A stretch of 64,000 bases of DNA from positions 14,711,034-14,775,033 of the forward strand of contig OZ024895.1 of assembly GCA_964017195.1 (NCBI GenBank), given 5' to 3'. The translations under genes were made by a program, and so were the position numbers. Below the pieces are notes generated by a model. That model had not been told where the DNA came from, ran no database searches, and worked only from the letters and a program-made list of their open reading frames with translations. Shown here in pieces: positions 60,660 through 62,205 of this stretch (position 1 is the first letter of the stretch; each line of letters opens with the position of its first letter). The DNA comes from Siderastrea radians. Its lineage: Eukaryota; Cnidaria; Anthozoa; Scleractinia; Rhizangiidae.

Positions 60660-61105
60660 GCATGGTCAATTTTAACGTGCTTGTTATATGTGTGTACAGG
60701 ATGACAGTCTGTTCACTAGTTTACCTTGAACCTTTAAGTATACATCATCAAACAGCGATTGAGTCAAAGGTACAGATGGATCTATCATACAGCGATAAGT
60801 GTTCTCATCCTCTTTTCTGATATTACCAAGAGTGAAGTTGACCTGGCCATAGGATTGGTCACCGCTACGACTTCCGCTCACACGTCCAGAGTACGCTAAT
60901 GAAACCGTTACTGTGCCTTGTTGGGTTATGGATACTATTTCTGTGCTGATGGGATTTGCATCAGATTGGCCCTTGAGACCCAACCTCACTCTTCCAACAC
61001 CAAAACCATCACCTCCAGAGAAACTCCAGGTAAATTTTACAGATGAGACAGCCAATCCAGTTACAGCCTTTCCTTCATATTTTGATGTGAACTGGAACTG
61101 AATAC
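3104..61105 (-). CDS. Ig/Fn3 receptor tyrosine kinase gene (21 exons seen, 5' end missing)
   Basis: Single-pass receptor tyrosine kinase of the plasma membrane. From N to C: V-type Ig (60725-61105), four more Ig domains (23317-23574, 20970-21251, 20377-20631, 19097-19360), three Fn3 domains (18041-18334, 14415-14729, 11540-11827), a 10-residue linker, a transmembrane helix (10516-10635), juxtamembrane exons, a kinase domain (9073-9334 down to 4805-4904) and a short tail (3104-3172). All donors are GT and acceptors AG, and every exon junction keeps frame; each Ig and Fn3 exon is phase 1-1. The exons sum to 3,611 nt, about 1,203 residues. The kinase has the Gly loop, VAVK Lys, HRDLAARN and DFG, so activity is expected. 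It resembles FGFR/RET/Tie-like kinases, but I cannot assign orthology. The signal peptide exon was not found. The 37-kb intron 61-23.6 kb makes membership of the first Ig exon the least certain part, though phase and the resulting junction are compatible. Confidence 0.85.
3173..4804. other. Intron of the RTK gene, no recognised content
   Basis: About 1.6 kb between the tail exon and the last kinase exon. I see no domain, tRNA or TIR pair. Short open frames on both strands near 3313-3619, 3769-3984 and 4061-4282 look incidental. Confidence 0.5.
4805..4904 (-). CDS. RTK kinase exon: subdomain XI
   Basis: Acceptor CTGGATTAG, donor AAG|GTAAG. The exon supplies one base to complete a Leu codon and then encodes the end of the C-lobe, with '[15 protein letters not shown]', the conserved CW...RPTF block that closes tyrosine kinase domains. 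Ends in phase 0. Confidence 0.93.
5339..5435 (-). CDS. RTK kinase exon: C-lobe, SPYP block
   Basis: Acceptor GTCACCTAG, donor CT|GTGAGT. Encodes '[17 protein letters not shown]' and 'GYRMPKP', typical of subdomain X of receptor tyrosine kinases. 97 nt, phase 1 in, phase 2 out, matching its neighbours. Confidence 0.93.
5660..5700 (-). CDS. RTK kinase exon: DVWSYG block
   Basis: A 41-nt exon with acceptor TTTGTAG and donor G|GTAAGT. With two bases from the previous exon it gives the conserved subdomain IX '[16 protein letters not shown]', whose Asp stabilises the catalytic loop. Confidence 0.92.
5983..6133. repeat. Intronic fold-back hairpin, about 150 bp
   Basis: Arms at about 5983-6037 and 6079-6132 are near-perfect reverse complements: the left arm reads through GGCTAGAAAGGTTGACAATA and the right arm ends with its complement, TATTGTCAACC then TTCTAGCCTTTC. 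The loop is about 40 bases. No gene inside. It looks like a palindromic MITE or fold-back insertion in the kinase-domain intron 5701-6579. Confidence 0.8.
6580..6650 (-). CDS. RTK kinase exon: activation segment end (AYE variant)
   Basis: Acceptor TATTCAAAG, donor GT|GTAAGT. Encodes '[18 protein letters not shown]', the P+1 loop. The usual Ala-Pro-Glu triplet reads Ala-Tyr-Glu here; the Glu that pairs with the C-lobe Arg is kept. 71 nt. Confidence 0.92.
6651..7203. other. RTK intron with AT-rich repeats and a TTA microsatellite
   Basis: Contains repeated TTTGATAAATTAACTTAT units (about 6808-6890) and a long TTA/TTATCA/TTTA microsatellite (about 6975-7115). The open frame through the microsatellite is not a gene. 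Confidence 0.75.
7204..7326 (-). CDS. RTK kinase exon: catalytic loop and DFG
   Basis: 41 codons, phase 0-0, acceptor TTTTTCTAG, donor CGG|GTGAGT. Carries '[11 protein letters not shown]' (catalytic Asp and Asn) and '[10 protein letters not shown]' (metal-binding Asp), then the activation loop with one Tyr in '[10 protein letters not shown]'. All catalytic residues present. Confidence 0.95.
7437..7627 (-). CDS. RTK kinase exon: hinge and kinase insert
   Basis: Acceptor GGCCATAG, donor AAG|GTTAGC. Encodes the hinge '[17 protein letters not shown]', a moderately long insert with Tyr-Tyr ('DTYYKDPD') and the helix before the catalytic loop ('[12 protein letters not shown]'). The GDLLGYLR form is common to FGFR/RET-like kinases. 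Confidence 0.93.
7628..8485. other. RTK intron, no recognised content
   Basis: About 860 bases without a domain, TIR or RNA gene that I can recognise; small open frames on the + strand are not supported by composition or motif. Confidence 0.5.
8486..8596 (-). CDS. RTK kinase exon: alpha-C helix
   Basis: Acceptor TATCTGCAG, donor G|GTAATG. Encodes '[18 protein letters not shown]', containing the Glu of the alpha-C helix that salt-bridges the VAVK Lys, then '[12 protein letters not shown]'. 111 nt, phases fit both neighbours. Confidence 0.93.
8597..9072. other. RTK intron with a short tandem repeat
   Basis: Three copies of GGAGTTTAAC occur at about 8646-8673. Otherwise nothing recognised. Confidence 0.5.
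9073..9334 (-). CDS. RTK exon: juxtamembrane end and Gly-rich loop
   Basis: 87 codons, acceptor TTTCTCTAG, donor G|GTAGGA. Begins with a juxtamembrane stretch holding tyrosines in 'PTYATP' and 'DYMPLH', then 'SWEISREHV', the nucleotide-binding loop '[13 protein letters not shown]' and the Lys motif 'VAVKMLK'. This marks the start of the kinase domain. Confidence 0.94.
9335..9851. other. RTK intron, no recognised content
   Basis: About 520 bases with no recognised element. Confidence 0.5.
9852..9891 (-). CDS. RTK juxtamembrane exon with CPRC motif
   Basis: A 40-nt exon, acceptor GCGTTTTAG, donor ATG|GTAAGT. In the frame forced by its neighbours it encodes '[13 protein letters not shown]'. 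Two cysteines just inside the membrane could be palmitoylated; that is inference. Confidence 0.8.
9968..9979 (-). other. Possible 12-nt alternative microexon (would add a stop)
   Basis: A strong pyrimidine tract ending TTTTAATAG and a consensus donor GTAAGT bracket just 12 bases. Spliced between the 19-nt exon at 10370 and the exon at 9852, it keeps phase but creates a TGA at the junction. It is therefore left out of the main model. If used, it would give a membrane-anchored receptor without a kinase. Confidence 0.35.
10370..10388 (-). CDS. RTK 19-nt juxtamembrane microexon
   Basis: Acceptor ATTATTGCAG, donor CAG|GTATGT. With the phase of the transmembrane exon it encodes 'GNPKTN' and connects in frame to the CPRC exon. 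Its existence is supported mainly by splice signals and phase. Confidence 0.7.
10516..10635 (-). CDS. RTK transmembrane exon
   Basis: Acceptor GCATTCTAG, donor G|GTAAGT. Encodes a short ectodomain end with one Cys ('HSCDEQ'), a hydrophobic helix of about 21 residues ('[19 protein letters not shown]') and the basic stop-transfer 'RRTRK'. This fixes the topology: Ig/Fn3 domains outside, kinase inside. Confidence 0.93.
11192..11221 (-). CDS. RTK 30-nt linker exon
   Basis: Acceptor TATTTTCCAAG, donor CAG|GTAAAA. In phase it encodes a Ser/Ala/Pro-rich 10-residue linker between the last Fn3 domain and the transmembrane exon. An alternative acceptor 11 bases downstream would break the frame. Confidence 0.65.
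11540..11827 (-). CDS. RTK exon: third Fn3 domain
   Basis: 96 codons, phase 1-1. Fn3 hallmarks: '[14 protein letters not shown]' (strand B Trp), 'YSVYQRF' and '[14 protein letters not shown]' (strand F/G). It is clearly related to the adjacent exon at 14415, sharing GVPAA, NGASI, VYQR and FVVTATN blocks, so one arose by exon duplication. Confidence 0.9.
12468..12773 (-). pseudogene. hAT transposase C-terminal dimerisation domain fragment
   Basis: A 101-codon open frame containing '[20 protein letters not shown]' and '[16 protein letters not shown]', the C-terminal dimerisation block of hAT transposases (also seen in ZMYM/TTF-type proteins). The RNase H-like catalytic core and BED finger are absent. 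Upstream the frame runs into an AAT microsatellite (12797-12852). Not functional alone. Confidence 0.85.
12797..12852. repeat. AAT microsatellite
   Basis: Uninterrupted AAT/TAA units inside the hAT element, just 5' of the transposase remnant. Confidence 0.95.
14415..14729 (-). CDS. RTK exon: second Fn3 domain
   Basis: 105-codon-size exon, phase 1-1, acceptor ATCTATAAG, donor G|GTAAGT. Fn3 blocks '[15 protein letters not shown]', '[10 protein letters not shown]' and '[14 protein letters not shown]'. Paralogous to the exon at 11540. Confidence 0.9.
14730..15247. other. RTK intron segment, no recognised content
   Basis: About 500 bases before the TIR element at 15248. An open + strand frame (14748-15116) shows no domain. 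Confidence 0.5.
15248..17583. mobile_element. Non-autonomous TIR transposon with about 115-bp inverted ends
   Basis: The first 115 bases or so (AGCCTACATAGCAGGCG onward, G-rich) match the reverse complement of the last 115 (ending CGCCTGCTACTTAGGCTAC). Both inner edges carry GGGGTCTTTG or its complement. Flanks AGTCTATAT and AGTCTCTAG look like a worn 9-bp duplication, which with long TIRs would suit a MULE-like element; superfamily not certain. No transposase domain is present. Its body holds a 100-bp fold-back (16559-16658). Confidence 0.7.
16559..16658. repeat. Fold-back hairpin, 44-46 bp arms
   Basis: Arms 16559-16604 and 16615-16658 are almost exact reverse complements around a 10-base loop TCAAGACCTC. 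Arm core is GTATAGGGAAAAACTGTGCC. No terminator-like or tRNA function is apparent; most likely a short palindromic repeat inside the larger TIR element. Confidence 0.85.
17584..18040. other. RTK intron segment, no recognised content
   Basis: About 450 bases between the TIR element and the first Fn3 exon; nothing recognised. Confidence 0.5.
18041..18334 (-). CDS. RTK exon: first Fn3 domain
   Basis: 98 codons, phase 1-1, acceptor ATTCCCTCAG, donor G|GTAAGT. Fn3 blocks '[17 protein letters not shown]', '[11 protein letters not shown]' and 'YTVKVYARN'. More divergent than the other two Fn3 exons. Several Asn-x-Ser/Thr sites suggest glycosylation. Confidence 0.9.
18335..19096. other. RTK intron, no recognised content
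   Basis: About 760 bases; short open frames only. Confidence 0.5.
19097..19360 (-). CDS. RTK exon: fifth Ig domain
   Basis: 88 codons, phase 1-1, acceptor CTTATCAACAG, donor A|GTGAGT. Ig features: '[18 protein letters not shown]' (Cys and Trp) and '[11 protein letters not shown]' (second Cys). Joins the Fn3 exon at 18334 through a Lys codon. Confidence 0.9.
19361..20376. other. RTK intron, no recognised content
   Basis: About 1 kb; no domain, TIR or RNA gene recognised. Confidence 0.5.
20377..20631 (-). CDS. RTK exon: fourth Ig domain
   Basis: 85 codons, phase 1-1, acceptor TTCTTATTCAG, donor T|GTAAGT. I-set Ig: '[20 protein letters not shown]' with Cys and Trp, and '[13 protein letters not shown]' with the second Cys. 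Confidence 0.93.
20970..21251 (-). CDS. RTK exon: third Ig domain
   Basis: 94 codons, phase 1-1, acceptor TTTTCTAG, donor G|GTAAGT. '[20 protein letters not shown]' and '[15 protein letters not shown]' give both Ig cysteines; the core Trp is replaced by an aromatic in 'YRFYLNN'. Confidence 0.92.
21862..21891. repeat. Perfect 30-bp palindrome
   Basis: CAGTTTTCAAAGAAT is followed immediately by its exact reverse complement with no loop, next to the minisatellite. Confidence 0.95.
21925..22175. repeat. Minisatellite, about 20-bp degenerate units
   Basis: Units of the type ACTCACGGCAAAACAACGA recur about a dozen times with substitutions. Open frames on either strand through it are consequences of the repeat. 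Confidence 0.8.
22350..22612 (+). mobile_element. SINE-like retroposon
   Basis: Starts with a tRNA-type A-box region (GTGGTGTAGTGGGTAAAGCG) and continues through 'AAGAAACTTT', 'GTGTATAAATGG' and 'GCGATGGACTAGCATCCCAT', a combination I associate with abundant coral SINEs (from memory, not checked). The B box is decayed. No coding capacity. Confidence 0.65.
23317..23574 (-). CDS. RTK exon: second Ig domain
   Basis: 86 codons, phase 1-1, acceptor AAATATGCAG, donor T|GTAAGT. '[21 protein letters not shown]' shortened here to its core: Cys in 'IICEATG', Trp in 'ITWIHKG', second Cys in '[12 protein letters not shown]'. It abuts the 37-kb transposon-filled intron. Confidence 0.93.
25478..25575. repeat. 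GGATAA microsatellite with retroposon-like tail
   Basis: AAGGATAAGGATAAGGATAA units run into TTTATTTAATGTCAGG and a short G/C-rich stretch. Organisation resembles the microsatellite-tailed retroposon ends at 2625 and 47090. Confidence 0.5.
26403..26519. repeat. Palindromic repeat, copy 1 (117 bp)
   Basis: Begins AAACATTTAAGGATAAAAAT and ends with the complement ATTTTTATCCTTAAATGTTT; the centre is GTCTCAATGACAT. Arms of over 50 bases could form a hairpin. Confidence 0.85.
26600..26716. repeat. Palindromic repeat, copy 2 (117 bp)
   Basis: Same length and same ends as copy 1, in tandem orientation, about 90% similar by eye. The 80-base spacer is built of CAAATC/CAATTC units. Confidence 0.85.
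27900..28340 (-). repeat. Decayed partial copy of the 15.2-17.6 kb TIR element family
   Basis: Read on the - strand it matches 15570-16130: shared blocks include TCCTTGA.TTTGATTGGCTG, a GAGTTGTAGTTTTTCTTA-like block and a CGACAAGAACT.CTG-like block in the same order. Termini not found. Confidence 0.55.
30430..30564 (-). pseudogene. 3' end of a LINE reverse transcriptase ORF (separated by BEL-1)
   Basis: On the - strand one frame reads '[18 protein letters not shown]', typical of the C-terminus of CR1/L2-like LINE proteins, with in-frame stops before and after. The fragment abuts BEL-1's left target duplication. The remainder of the same LINE lies beyond BEL-1's right end at 42889-46125. Confidence 0.7.
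30570..31360 (+). repeat. BEL-1 5' LTR
   Basis: Starts TGTAGCTACCGCAAG, ends GGAGCAATA; 791 bp. Matches the 3' LTR through its whole length apart from the MITE and a small duplication. The end is TA rather than the usual CA; the boundary is set by where the LTRs diverge and by the target duplication. Confidence 0.85.
32118..32230 (+). repeat. CT-rich inverted-repeat arm, left
   Basis: Repeated CTCCCT blocks (CTCCCTATTTTTAAAC, CTCCCTCCTCCCTAAT, GGCTGTTTCTCCCTTC). Its reverse complement recurs at 35015-35125. The two arms bracket the inverted gag segment. Confidence 0.7.
32806..32868. repeat. Inverted duplicate of a 60-bp gag piece
   Basis: The stretch with CCTCCAAGGAGCAGTCAAGA recurs inverted at 33340-33398. 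It marks the edge of a rearrangement at the 3' limit of the - strand gag segment. Confidence 0.85.
32869..33911 (-). pseudogene. BEL-type gag N-terminal/coiled-coil segment, inverted in BEL-1
   Basis: Starts at an ATG (33911) with an acidic leader, then '[17 protein letters not shown]' and a long Glu/Lys/Gln/Ala coiled coil (second part read at about 33400-32870, e.g. '[18 protein letters not shown]'). A stop/frameshift near 33420 breaks it. This pattern precedes the DUF1759 gag domain in BEL/Pao elements. Here it lies opposite to the rest of BEL-1, so it is either inverted or from another copy. Confidence 0.65.
35015..35125 (-). repeat. CT-rich inverted-repeat arm, right
   Basis: Reverse complement of the block at 32118-32230 (GGGAGGAGGGAGAAACAGCC on +). 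Confidence 0.7.
36325..38097 (+). pseudogene. BEL-1 gag and protease frame
   Basis: 590 codons open. Residues 1-200: DUF1759-type gag ('[18 protein letters not shown]'). About 240-310: zinc knuckles ('[14 protein letters not shown]', '[14 protein letters not shown]', then a Cys/His cluster). About 365-510: DUF1758-type aspartic protease, active site '[11 protein letters not shown]' and '[10 protein letters not shown]'. The last 50 codons are out of frame: a frameshift near 37945 moves the reverse transcriptase to the next frame. The open frame probably continued upstream (in-frame codons from about 36261). Confidence 0.85.
37946..39109 (+). pseudogene. BEL-1 reverse transcriptase, frameshifted
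   Basis: Pieces in three frames: to 38495 ('[20 protein letters not shown]', '[12 protein letters not shown]'), from 38524 ('[16 protein letters not shown]', catalytic '[11 protein letters not shown]') and from 38690 ('[20 protein letters not shown]', the connection region). RNA-dependent DNA synthesis domain; catalytic Asp pair visible but the protein is broken. Confidence 0.88.
39070..39741 (+). pseudogene. BEL-1 RNase H region
   Basis: Open for 223 codons. '[16 protein letters not shown]', '[15 protein letters not shown]' and '[12 protein letters not shown]' give the RNase H fold residues, then the linker '[11 protein letters not shown]'. A 12-base unit coding Asn-Asp-Ala-Lys/Ile is repeated three times at about 39427-39462, and CAGCCACTGTAC is tandemly repeated at about 39710-39731, ending the frame. 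Confidence 0.87.
39976..40590 (+). pseudogene. BEL-1 integrase zinc domain and broken core
   Basis: First part open to 40281: '[20 protein letters not shown]', then His-His-Cys-Cys zinc residues ('[10 protein letters not shown]', '[10 protein letters not shown]'). From 40282 the catalytic core ('[10 protein letters not shown]') is split by stops and shifts, including the second Asp block near 40530. Confidence 0.83.
40592..41272 (+). pseudogene. BEL-1 integrase C-terminal part
   Basis: 226 codons open: end of the core ('[20 protein letters not shown]', with the usual Glu position occupied differently), '[12 protein letters not shown]', and the C-terminal DUF5641-type domain ('[17 protein letters not shown]', '[20 protein letters not shown]'). 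Stop about 100 bases before the 3' LTR. Confidence 0.88.
41375..42883 (+). repeat. BEL-1 3' LTR containing a MITE
   Basis: TGTAGCTACCGCAAG to GGAGCAATA. Without the 685-bp MITE and its TAA it is 821 bp, about 30 bp longer than the 5' LTR because CATGTTTTAGCACT is duplicated at about 42541-42590. Preceded by a purine tract GGTAGGAG. Confidence 0.87.
41497..42181. mobile_element. Harbinger-like MITE, 685 bp
   Basis: Inverted ends GGGTGCGTTTCTTTGGGAAA, flanked by TAA on both sides. The paralogous 5' LTR at this point reads TTTATCTAAGTAATG, the intact empty site, which proves the 3-bp duplication. TAA duplications suit PIF/Harbinger. The interior repeats GGATTTTGCGTTTCTTT; no coding capacity. 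Confidence 0.88.
42889..43692 (-). pseudogene. LINE ORF2: N-terminal half of reverse transcriptase
   Basis: Same frame as the endonuclease piece upstream. RT blocks: '[17 protein letters not shown]', '[15 protein letters not shown]', '[19 protein letters not shown]', '[16 protein letters not shown]'. The catalytic FADD block is missing: the frame ends at the BEL-1 target site and the next LINE piece (30564 downward) is already the C-terminus, so the core was deleted before BEL-1 arrived. Confidence 0.88.
43792..44550 (-). pseudogene. LINE ORF2: apurinic endonuclease domain
   Basis: Endonuclease blocks '[11 protein letters not shown]', '[11 protein letters not shown]', 'FTVWYRPPK', '[11 protein letters not shown]' and '[11 protein letters not shown]' (catalytic Asp-His). 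It nicks target DNA for target-primed reverse transcription. A TAG at 43792-43794 separates it from the RT part, same frame. Its first residues lie beyond the tRNA array: the coding sequence resumes at 45469 with 'MGSLNINSL'. Confidence 0.87.
44633..44704 (-). tRNA. tRNA-Thr(GGT)-like head of repeat unit 1
   Basis: Cloverleaf-like: 5' GGCTTG pairs with 3' CAAGCC; D arm GCTC/GAGC; anticodon stem CTGC/GCAG with loop CCGGTAT (anticodon GGT by position); T loop TTCGAAT. Position 33 is C instead of the near-universal U and the T stem has a mismatch, so it is probably a Pol III-transcribable pseudogene rather than a working tRNA. Confidence 0.55.
45030..45101 (+). tRNA. tRNA-Thr(GGT)-like head of repeat unit 2
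   Basis: Same sequence as the - strand copy except T loop TTCGAGT. Boxes A (TAGCTCAATTGG) and B (GGTTCGAGTCC) are intact. Same unusual C33. Confidence 0.55.
45277..45348 (+). tRNA. tRNA-Thr(GGT)-like head of repeat unit 3
   Basis: Identical to the copy at 45030, exactly 247 bases downstream, showing a recent tandem duplication. Confidence 0.55.
45469..45579 (-). pseudogene. LINE: start of the endonuclease region
   Basis: From a TGA at 45580-45582 the same - strand frame stays open through '[14 protein letters not shown]' to the array insertion, then continues at 44563. So the esterase and endonuclease regions share one frame, separated by a single TGA. Confidence 0.7.
45580..46125 (-). pseudogene. 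LINE esterase (SGNH hydrolase) domain
   Basis: Open from the microsatellite at about 46125 to the TGA at 45580. Block I '[12 protein letters not shown]' (nucleophile Ser), block III '[11 protein letters not shown]' (oxyanion Asn), and the C-terminal '[10 protein letters not shown]' (catalytic His). Esterase domains of this kind occur in ORF1 of CR1/L2-type LINEs. The 5' part of the protein is cut by the GATA microsatellite. Confidence 0.85.
46126..46250. repeat. CAGA/GATA microsatellite
   Basis: CAGA units followed by about 27 GATA/TAGA units. It replaces the expected upstream coding part of the LINE. Confidence 0.97.
46251..46752. other. Unassigned, with G-run repeat
   Basis: Contains a long G run (46540-46556) followed by TCCTCCCGTCAATTTAGG; a matching inverted C run with GCTCCCATATAAAAG lies near 48385-48402, hinting at the two ends of an older element of about 1.86 kb enclosing the insertion at 46753. 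Confidence 0.45.
46753..47587. mobile_element. Harbinger-like TIR element, 835 bp
   Basis: Inverted ends GGTTGTTTACCATTTACA flanked by TTA on both sides (46750-46752; 47588-47590). Inner parts carry further GGTAA/TTTACC and CCGGAA repeats. No transposase. An internal AAT run with TTTATTCACGTGTC (about 47085-47170) looks like a nested retroposon end. Confidence 0.75.
47591..48605. other. Unassigned spacer before BEL-2
   Basis: No gene recognised. A repeat shared with 27358 (CTTGGCTAA..TATATATTAATTT type) lies at 48399-48460. Confidence 0.5.
48606..48810 (+). repeat. BEL-2 5' LTR
   Basis: TGTTTAGAAGAGCGTGAC to CCCTACCGAACA, 205 bp, TG...CA ends. Retains the uninterrupted target site of the nested transposon (GTCATTAAAACG). 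Confidence 0.9.
49305..49967 (+). pseudogene. BEL-2 gag, N-terminal part
   Basis: ATG at 49305 opens a charged coiled-coil ('[19 protein letters not shown]'); an in-frame stop near 49419 interrupts, then the same frame continues ('[17 protein letters not shown]', '[19 protein letters not shown]' type DUF1759 start). The frame is lost at 49967. Confidence 0.8.
49970..50831 (+). pseudogene. BEL-2 gag C-terminal part and zinc knuckles
   Basis: Continues in other frames ('[19 protein letters not shown]', a TAG at 50180, then '[19 protein letters not shown]'). Zinc knuckle '[13 protein letters not shown]' and '[14 protein letters not shown]' with a following Cys/His cluster near 50650. The aspartic protease expected next is absent. 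Confidence 0.82.
50832..52065 (+). pseudogene. BEL-2 reverse transcriptase, broken
   Basis: Pre-RT leader ('[20 protein letters not shown]') near 50935-51000, then 51045-51485 open with '[13 protein letters not shown]', '[18 protein letters not shown]', '[16 protein letters not shown]'. The catalytic '[10 protein letters not shown]' follows at about 51495. Stops at 51552 and 51878 and a shift near 52050 break the rest ('[17 protein letters not shown]'). Confidence 0.87.
52066..53301 (+). pseudogene. BEL-2 RNase H and integrase zinc domain
   Basis: 411 codons open. RNase H: '[16 protein letters not shown]', '[14 protein letters not shown]', '[14 protein letters not shown]'. Then '[19 protein letters not shown]', zinc His-His/Cys-Cys ('[12 protein letters not shown]', '[11 protein letters not shown]') and the start of the integrase core ('[15 protein letters not shown]'). 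Confidence 0.88.
53302..54249 (+). pseudogene. BEL-2 integrase core and C-terminus
   Basis: Follows a TGA at 53299 in the same frame. Core: 'STRAVHLEV', '[12 protein letters not shown]' (second Asp) and '[15 protein letters not shown]' (catalytic Glu region). C-terminal domain '[19 protein letters not shown]' and '[11 protein letters not shown]'. It runs into the 3' LTR. Confidence 0.88.
54233..54385 (+). repeat. BEL-2 3' LTR, first 153 bp
   Basis: Begins TGTTTAGAAGAGCGTGAC and is cut after GGAAAGTCATTA by the nested transposon. It resumes at 60110. Confidence 0.92.
54386..55075 (+). repeat. Left terminal inverted repeat of the 5.7-kb transposon
   Basis: Matches the reverse complement of about 59440-60109. 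Shared blocks include TCAAGAAAATTAACTCAAAC, CGAAATATAAACA, GATAAAATAATTGTCCCCTG and GTGAAAACCCAG. Divergence is greatest 200-400 bases in. Confidence 0.8.
55533..56012 (+). pseudogene. Transposase N-terminal part (helix-turn-helix)
   Basis: 159 codons. '[18 protein letters not shown]' and '[20 protein letters not shown]' form a homeodomain-like helix-turn-helix typical of Tc1/IS630 transposases, followed by a second DNA-binding region ('[17 protein letters not shown]'). It shifts frame near 55985; codons 1-20 may be an artefact, with true coding perhaps beginning after the CTTACAG at about 55550. Confidence 0.8.
55985..56595 (+). pseudogene. Transposase catalytic domain (DDE_3 type), frameshifted
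   Basis: First catalytic Asp in '[14 protein letters not shown]' (about 56060); a TAA at 56234 and a frame change follow. Second Asp in '[13 protein letters not shown]' and Glu in '[20 protein letters not shown]', with 38 residues between them by my count. Cut-and-paste transposition enzyme, inactive in this copy. Confidence 0.85.
57155..57341 (-). CDS. HIRAN-like gene, exon 2
   Basis: Acceptor TTTTCTTCCAG at 57342-57352; one base completes a Cys codon, then 62 codons to a TAA at 57155-57157. Contains '[17 protein letters not shown]', similar to the '...GGLEIPC' ending I recall from cnidarian HIRAN-like proteins. Confidence 0.65.
57471..57700 (-). pseudogene. HIRAN-like gene, exon 1 (one in-frame stop)
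   Basis: ATG at 57698-57700. '[16 protein letters not shown]', a Ser-Arg-Glu-Ser block, then a TAA (57599-57601), then '[19 protein letters not shown]'. The G/H...RE..N.HDP.AVAV...VGH pattern is that of HIRAN domains, which bind DNA 3' ends in helicases. Donor G|GTACGT at 57470 joins in frame to exon 2. The stop could come from one C-to-T change. A longer unspliced frame on the same strand (57409-57657) is in a different frame. Confidence 0.6.
58012..58401 (+). pseudogene. Coiled-coil zinc-knuckle protein, N-terminal part
   Basis: ATG at 58012; unrecognised N-terminus ('[17 protein letters not shown]'), then '[20 protein letters not shown]' and a coiled coil ('[20 protein letters not shown]'). 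The frame runs out 1 base off the next piece near 58375, so this copy has a frameshift. Divergent from the HIRAN-like gene, 312 bases apart, sharing a possible promoter region. Confidence 0.6.
58376..58844 (+). pseudogene. Coiled-coil zinc-knuckle protein, C-terminal part
   Basis: Zinc knuckle '[14 protein letters not shown]' (CX2CX4HX4C) with two more Cys following, then a long coiled coil ('[20 protein letters not shown]') and a C-terminal globular end ('[18 protein letters not shown]'), stop TGA at 58842-58844. Nucleic-acid binding is plausible; function unknown. Confidence 0.65.
58845..59439. other. Transposon interior, no gene recognised
   Basis: Contains AATAAA at about 59020, a likely polyadenylation signal for the zinc-knuckle gene; otherwise nothing recognised. 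Confidence 0.5.
59440..60109 (-). repeat. Right terminal inverted repeat of the 5.7-kb transposon
   Basis: Reverse complement of the left TIR; ends CACTTTTGGGCTCCTTGCTG. Confidence 0.8.
60110..60163 (+). repeat. BEL-2 3' LTR, last part
   Basis: TAAAACGAGTTGTGTTTTTA to CCCTACCAAACA. Completes the 205-bp LTR; followed by the duplication GTTCT. Confidence 0.92.
60280..60473. mobile_element. Short MITE, 194 bp
   Basis: Inverted ends of about 48 bp: TAGACTGTTTACAGTCCTCT... on the left, its near complement ending CAGTCTA on the right, both containing GATCGCCACGATCGTAC. No coding capacity. Confidence 0.8.
60622..60659. repeat. AAT microsatellite
   Basis: Pure AAT units. The preceding CCGGTTCCACTTGTAATAAT resembles 29712-29734, so both may mark one small repeat family. 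Confidence 0.9.
60725..61105 (-). CDS. RTK exon: first (V-type) Ig domain
   Basis: 127 codons, phase 1-1, acceptor CTCATTTGCAG, donor G|GTAAAC. '[14 protein letters not shown]' carries the core Trp; '[15 protein letters not shown]' is a V-set DxxxYxC signature. The first canonical Cys is not obvious. It links in phase to the Ig exon at 23574 ('VQ' + 'EKPMITRP'), so it is assigned to the kinase gene despite the 37-kb gap; alternatively it belongs to a separate upstream Ig gene. Confidence 0.75.
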
Positions 61106-61959
61106 CTGCAAATGAGGGTTACAGTTACATTGATTTGTAGATTATAATGATCTAAGCTATCGACAAATGTAACATAATCTACATGACCCTCGCTCAAGGT
61201 AGAAGTACGATGGCCTACAAGGGATACGCTGCAAACAATAAAAAAAACACGCAAACAAAAAAGGAAACCACGCAAACAAAAAAGAAACCACGCAAACAAA
61301 AAAGAAACCACACAAACGAAAAAGAAAAACGGAAGTGAAAAACTAAACGGAAGTGAAAAACGAAACGGGAGTAAATATGAACTGAGCTCCCTCGATAGCC
61401 ATGTTTTGTATCAGCAAAGTCACTGGTGGAAAGTGCAAAATAATTGCTCCAAGTGTGGAGTATTTCTTTCAAATCCCACAAGCGAATCATCCAGCAAGAC
61501 CATAGGGCTCAAGGAACTTAAAAAAGGAGAGAAACGGAGCAATCGACCCAATTTTAGCCTAAGCTGTGTCTACATGCCCTTAGCCGGGCACAATCTCAAA
61601 TAGACTAAATGCCCGGCAGTCAAAAATTTTCACTAAATTTCCCCAGAAAGCCTTTCTCAAATCTCATGAAGCTATTATATGTTTGTATAGAAATGTCAAG
61701 CGATTTCAAAAATTATTTTGGCTGTGTAGTTGATGGGATATTTTCCCGTGGACCTACAATGAAATCGCTATGACCTTGACACTTTCAGCTCGGCTTTGCC
61801 GGCCGGTCATGTTAAAACGCAGACTGCAGACTGTGCAGACTACGCAGACTATGTAGACTGTTTTTTTTCTTTAAGTAAACTTTGATTTAATGTACTTTTT
61901 AGGACTTTTCACTTTTTGTCGTGTTAAGATGACACGGCCAGCAGCTTGGCACCGAGTTC
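61106..61959. other. Intron or 5' flank of the RTK gene with a minisatellite
   Basis: A minisatellite of about 20-bp units (AAACCACGCAAACAAAAAAG) spans about 61235-61372 and creates a false hydrophobic frame on -. No signal peptide exon was recognised. Confidence 0.55.
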
Positions 61960-62205
61960 TCAAAAAAATGCCCCCGCAGTAAGAAATTCTCGAACAATTT
62001 CGACGGAAAGATTCGCGCCTTCTGAGAGTTTTTCATATTCCTTTGCCAGACGGTTCAAAAGTACAATTTGGTGTTGCAGTTTCCGAGCTTCAGCGTACCA
62101 TGAACTCGCTATGTTACTGTGTGGTGCGTCGATTTGCCAATCAGGGAGCGCAAAATTTGCTTGATGTGTACGGCCCCTTGCAAAGGTCTCCTTGTCACGT
62201 AAACC
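61960..62205 (-). CDS. Candidate terminal exon of unknown gene
   Basis: After TGTAATTATAG (62206-62216) an open frame of 81 codons ends at a TGA (61960-61962). It encodes an amphipathic helix-rich sequence ('SWYAEARKLQHQIVLLNRLA', 'EGANLSVEIVREFLTAG'). No family recognised, no upstream exon found; could be transposon-derived. Confidence 0.3.
   Translation of the reverse strand, partial: GLRDKETFARGRTHQANFALPDWQIDAPHSNIASSWYAEARKLQHQIVLLNRLAKEYEKLSEGANLSVEIVREFLTAGAFF

Noticed and set aside
61075..61311. Hydrophobic - strand frame just upstream of the first Ig exon, resembling a signal peptide
   Set aside because: The hydrophobic part comes from a 20-bp minisatellite, and the frame is not joined to the Ig exon by credible splice sites.
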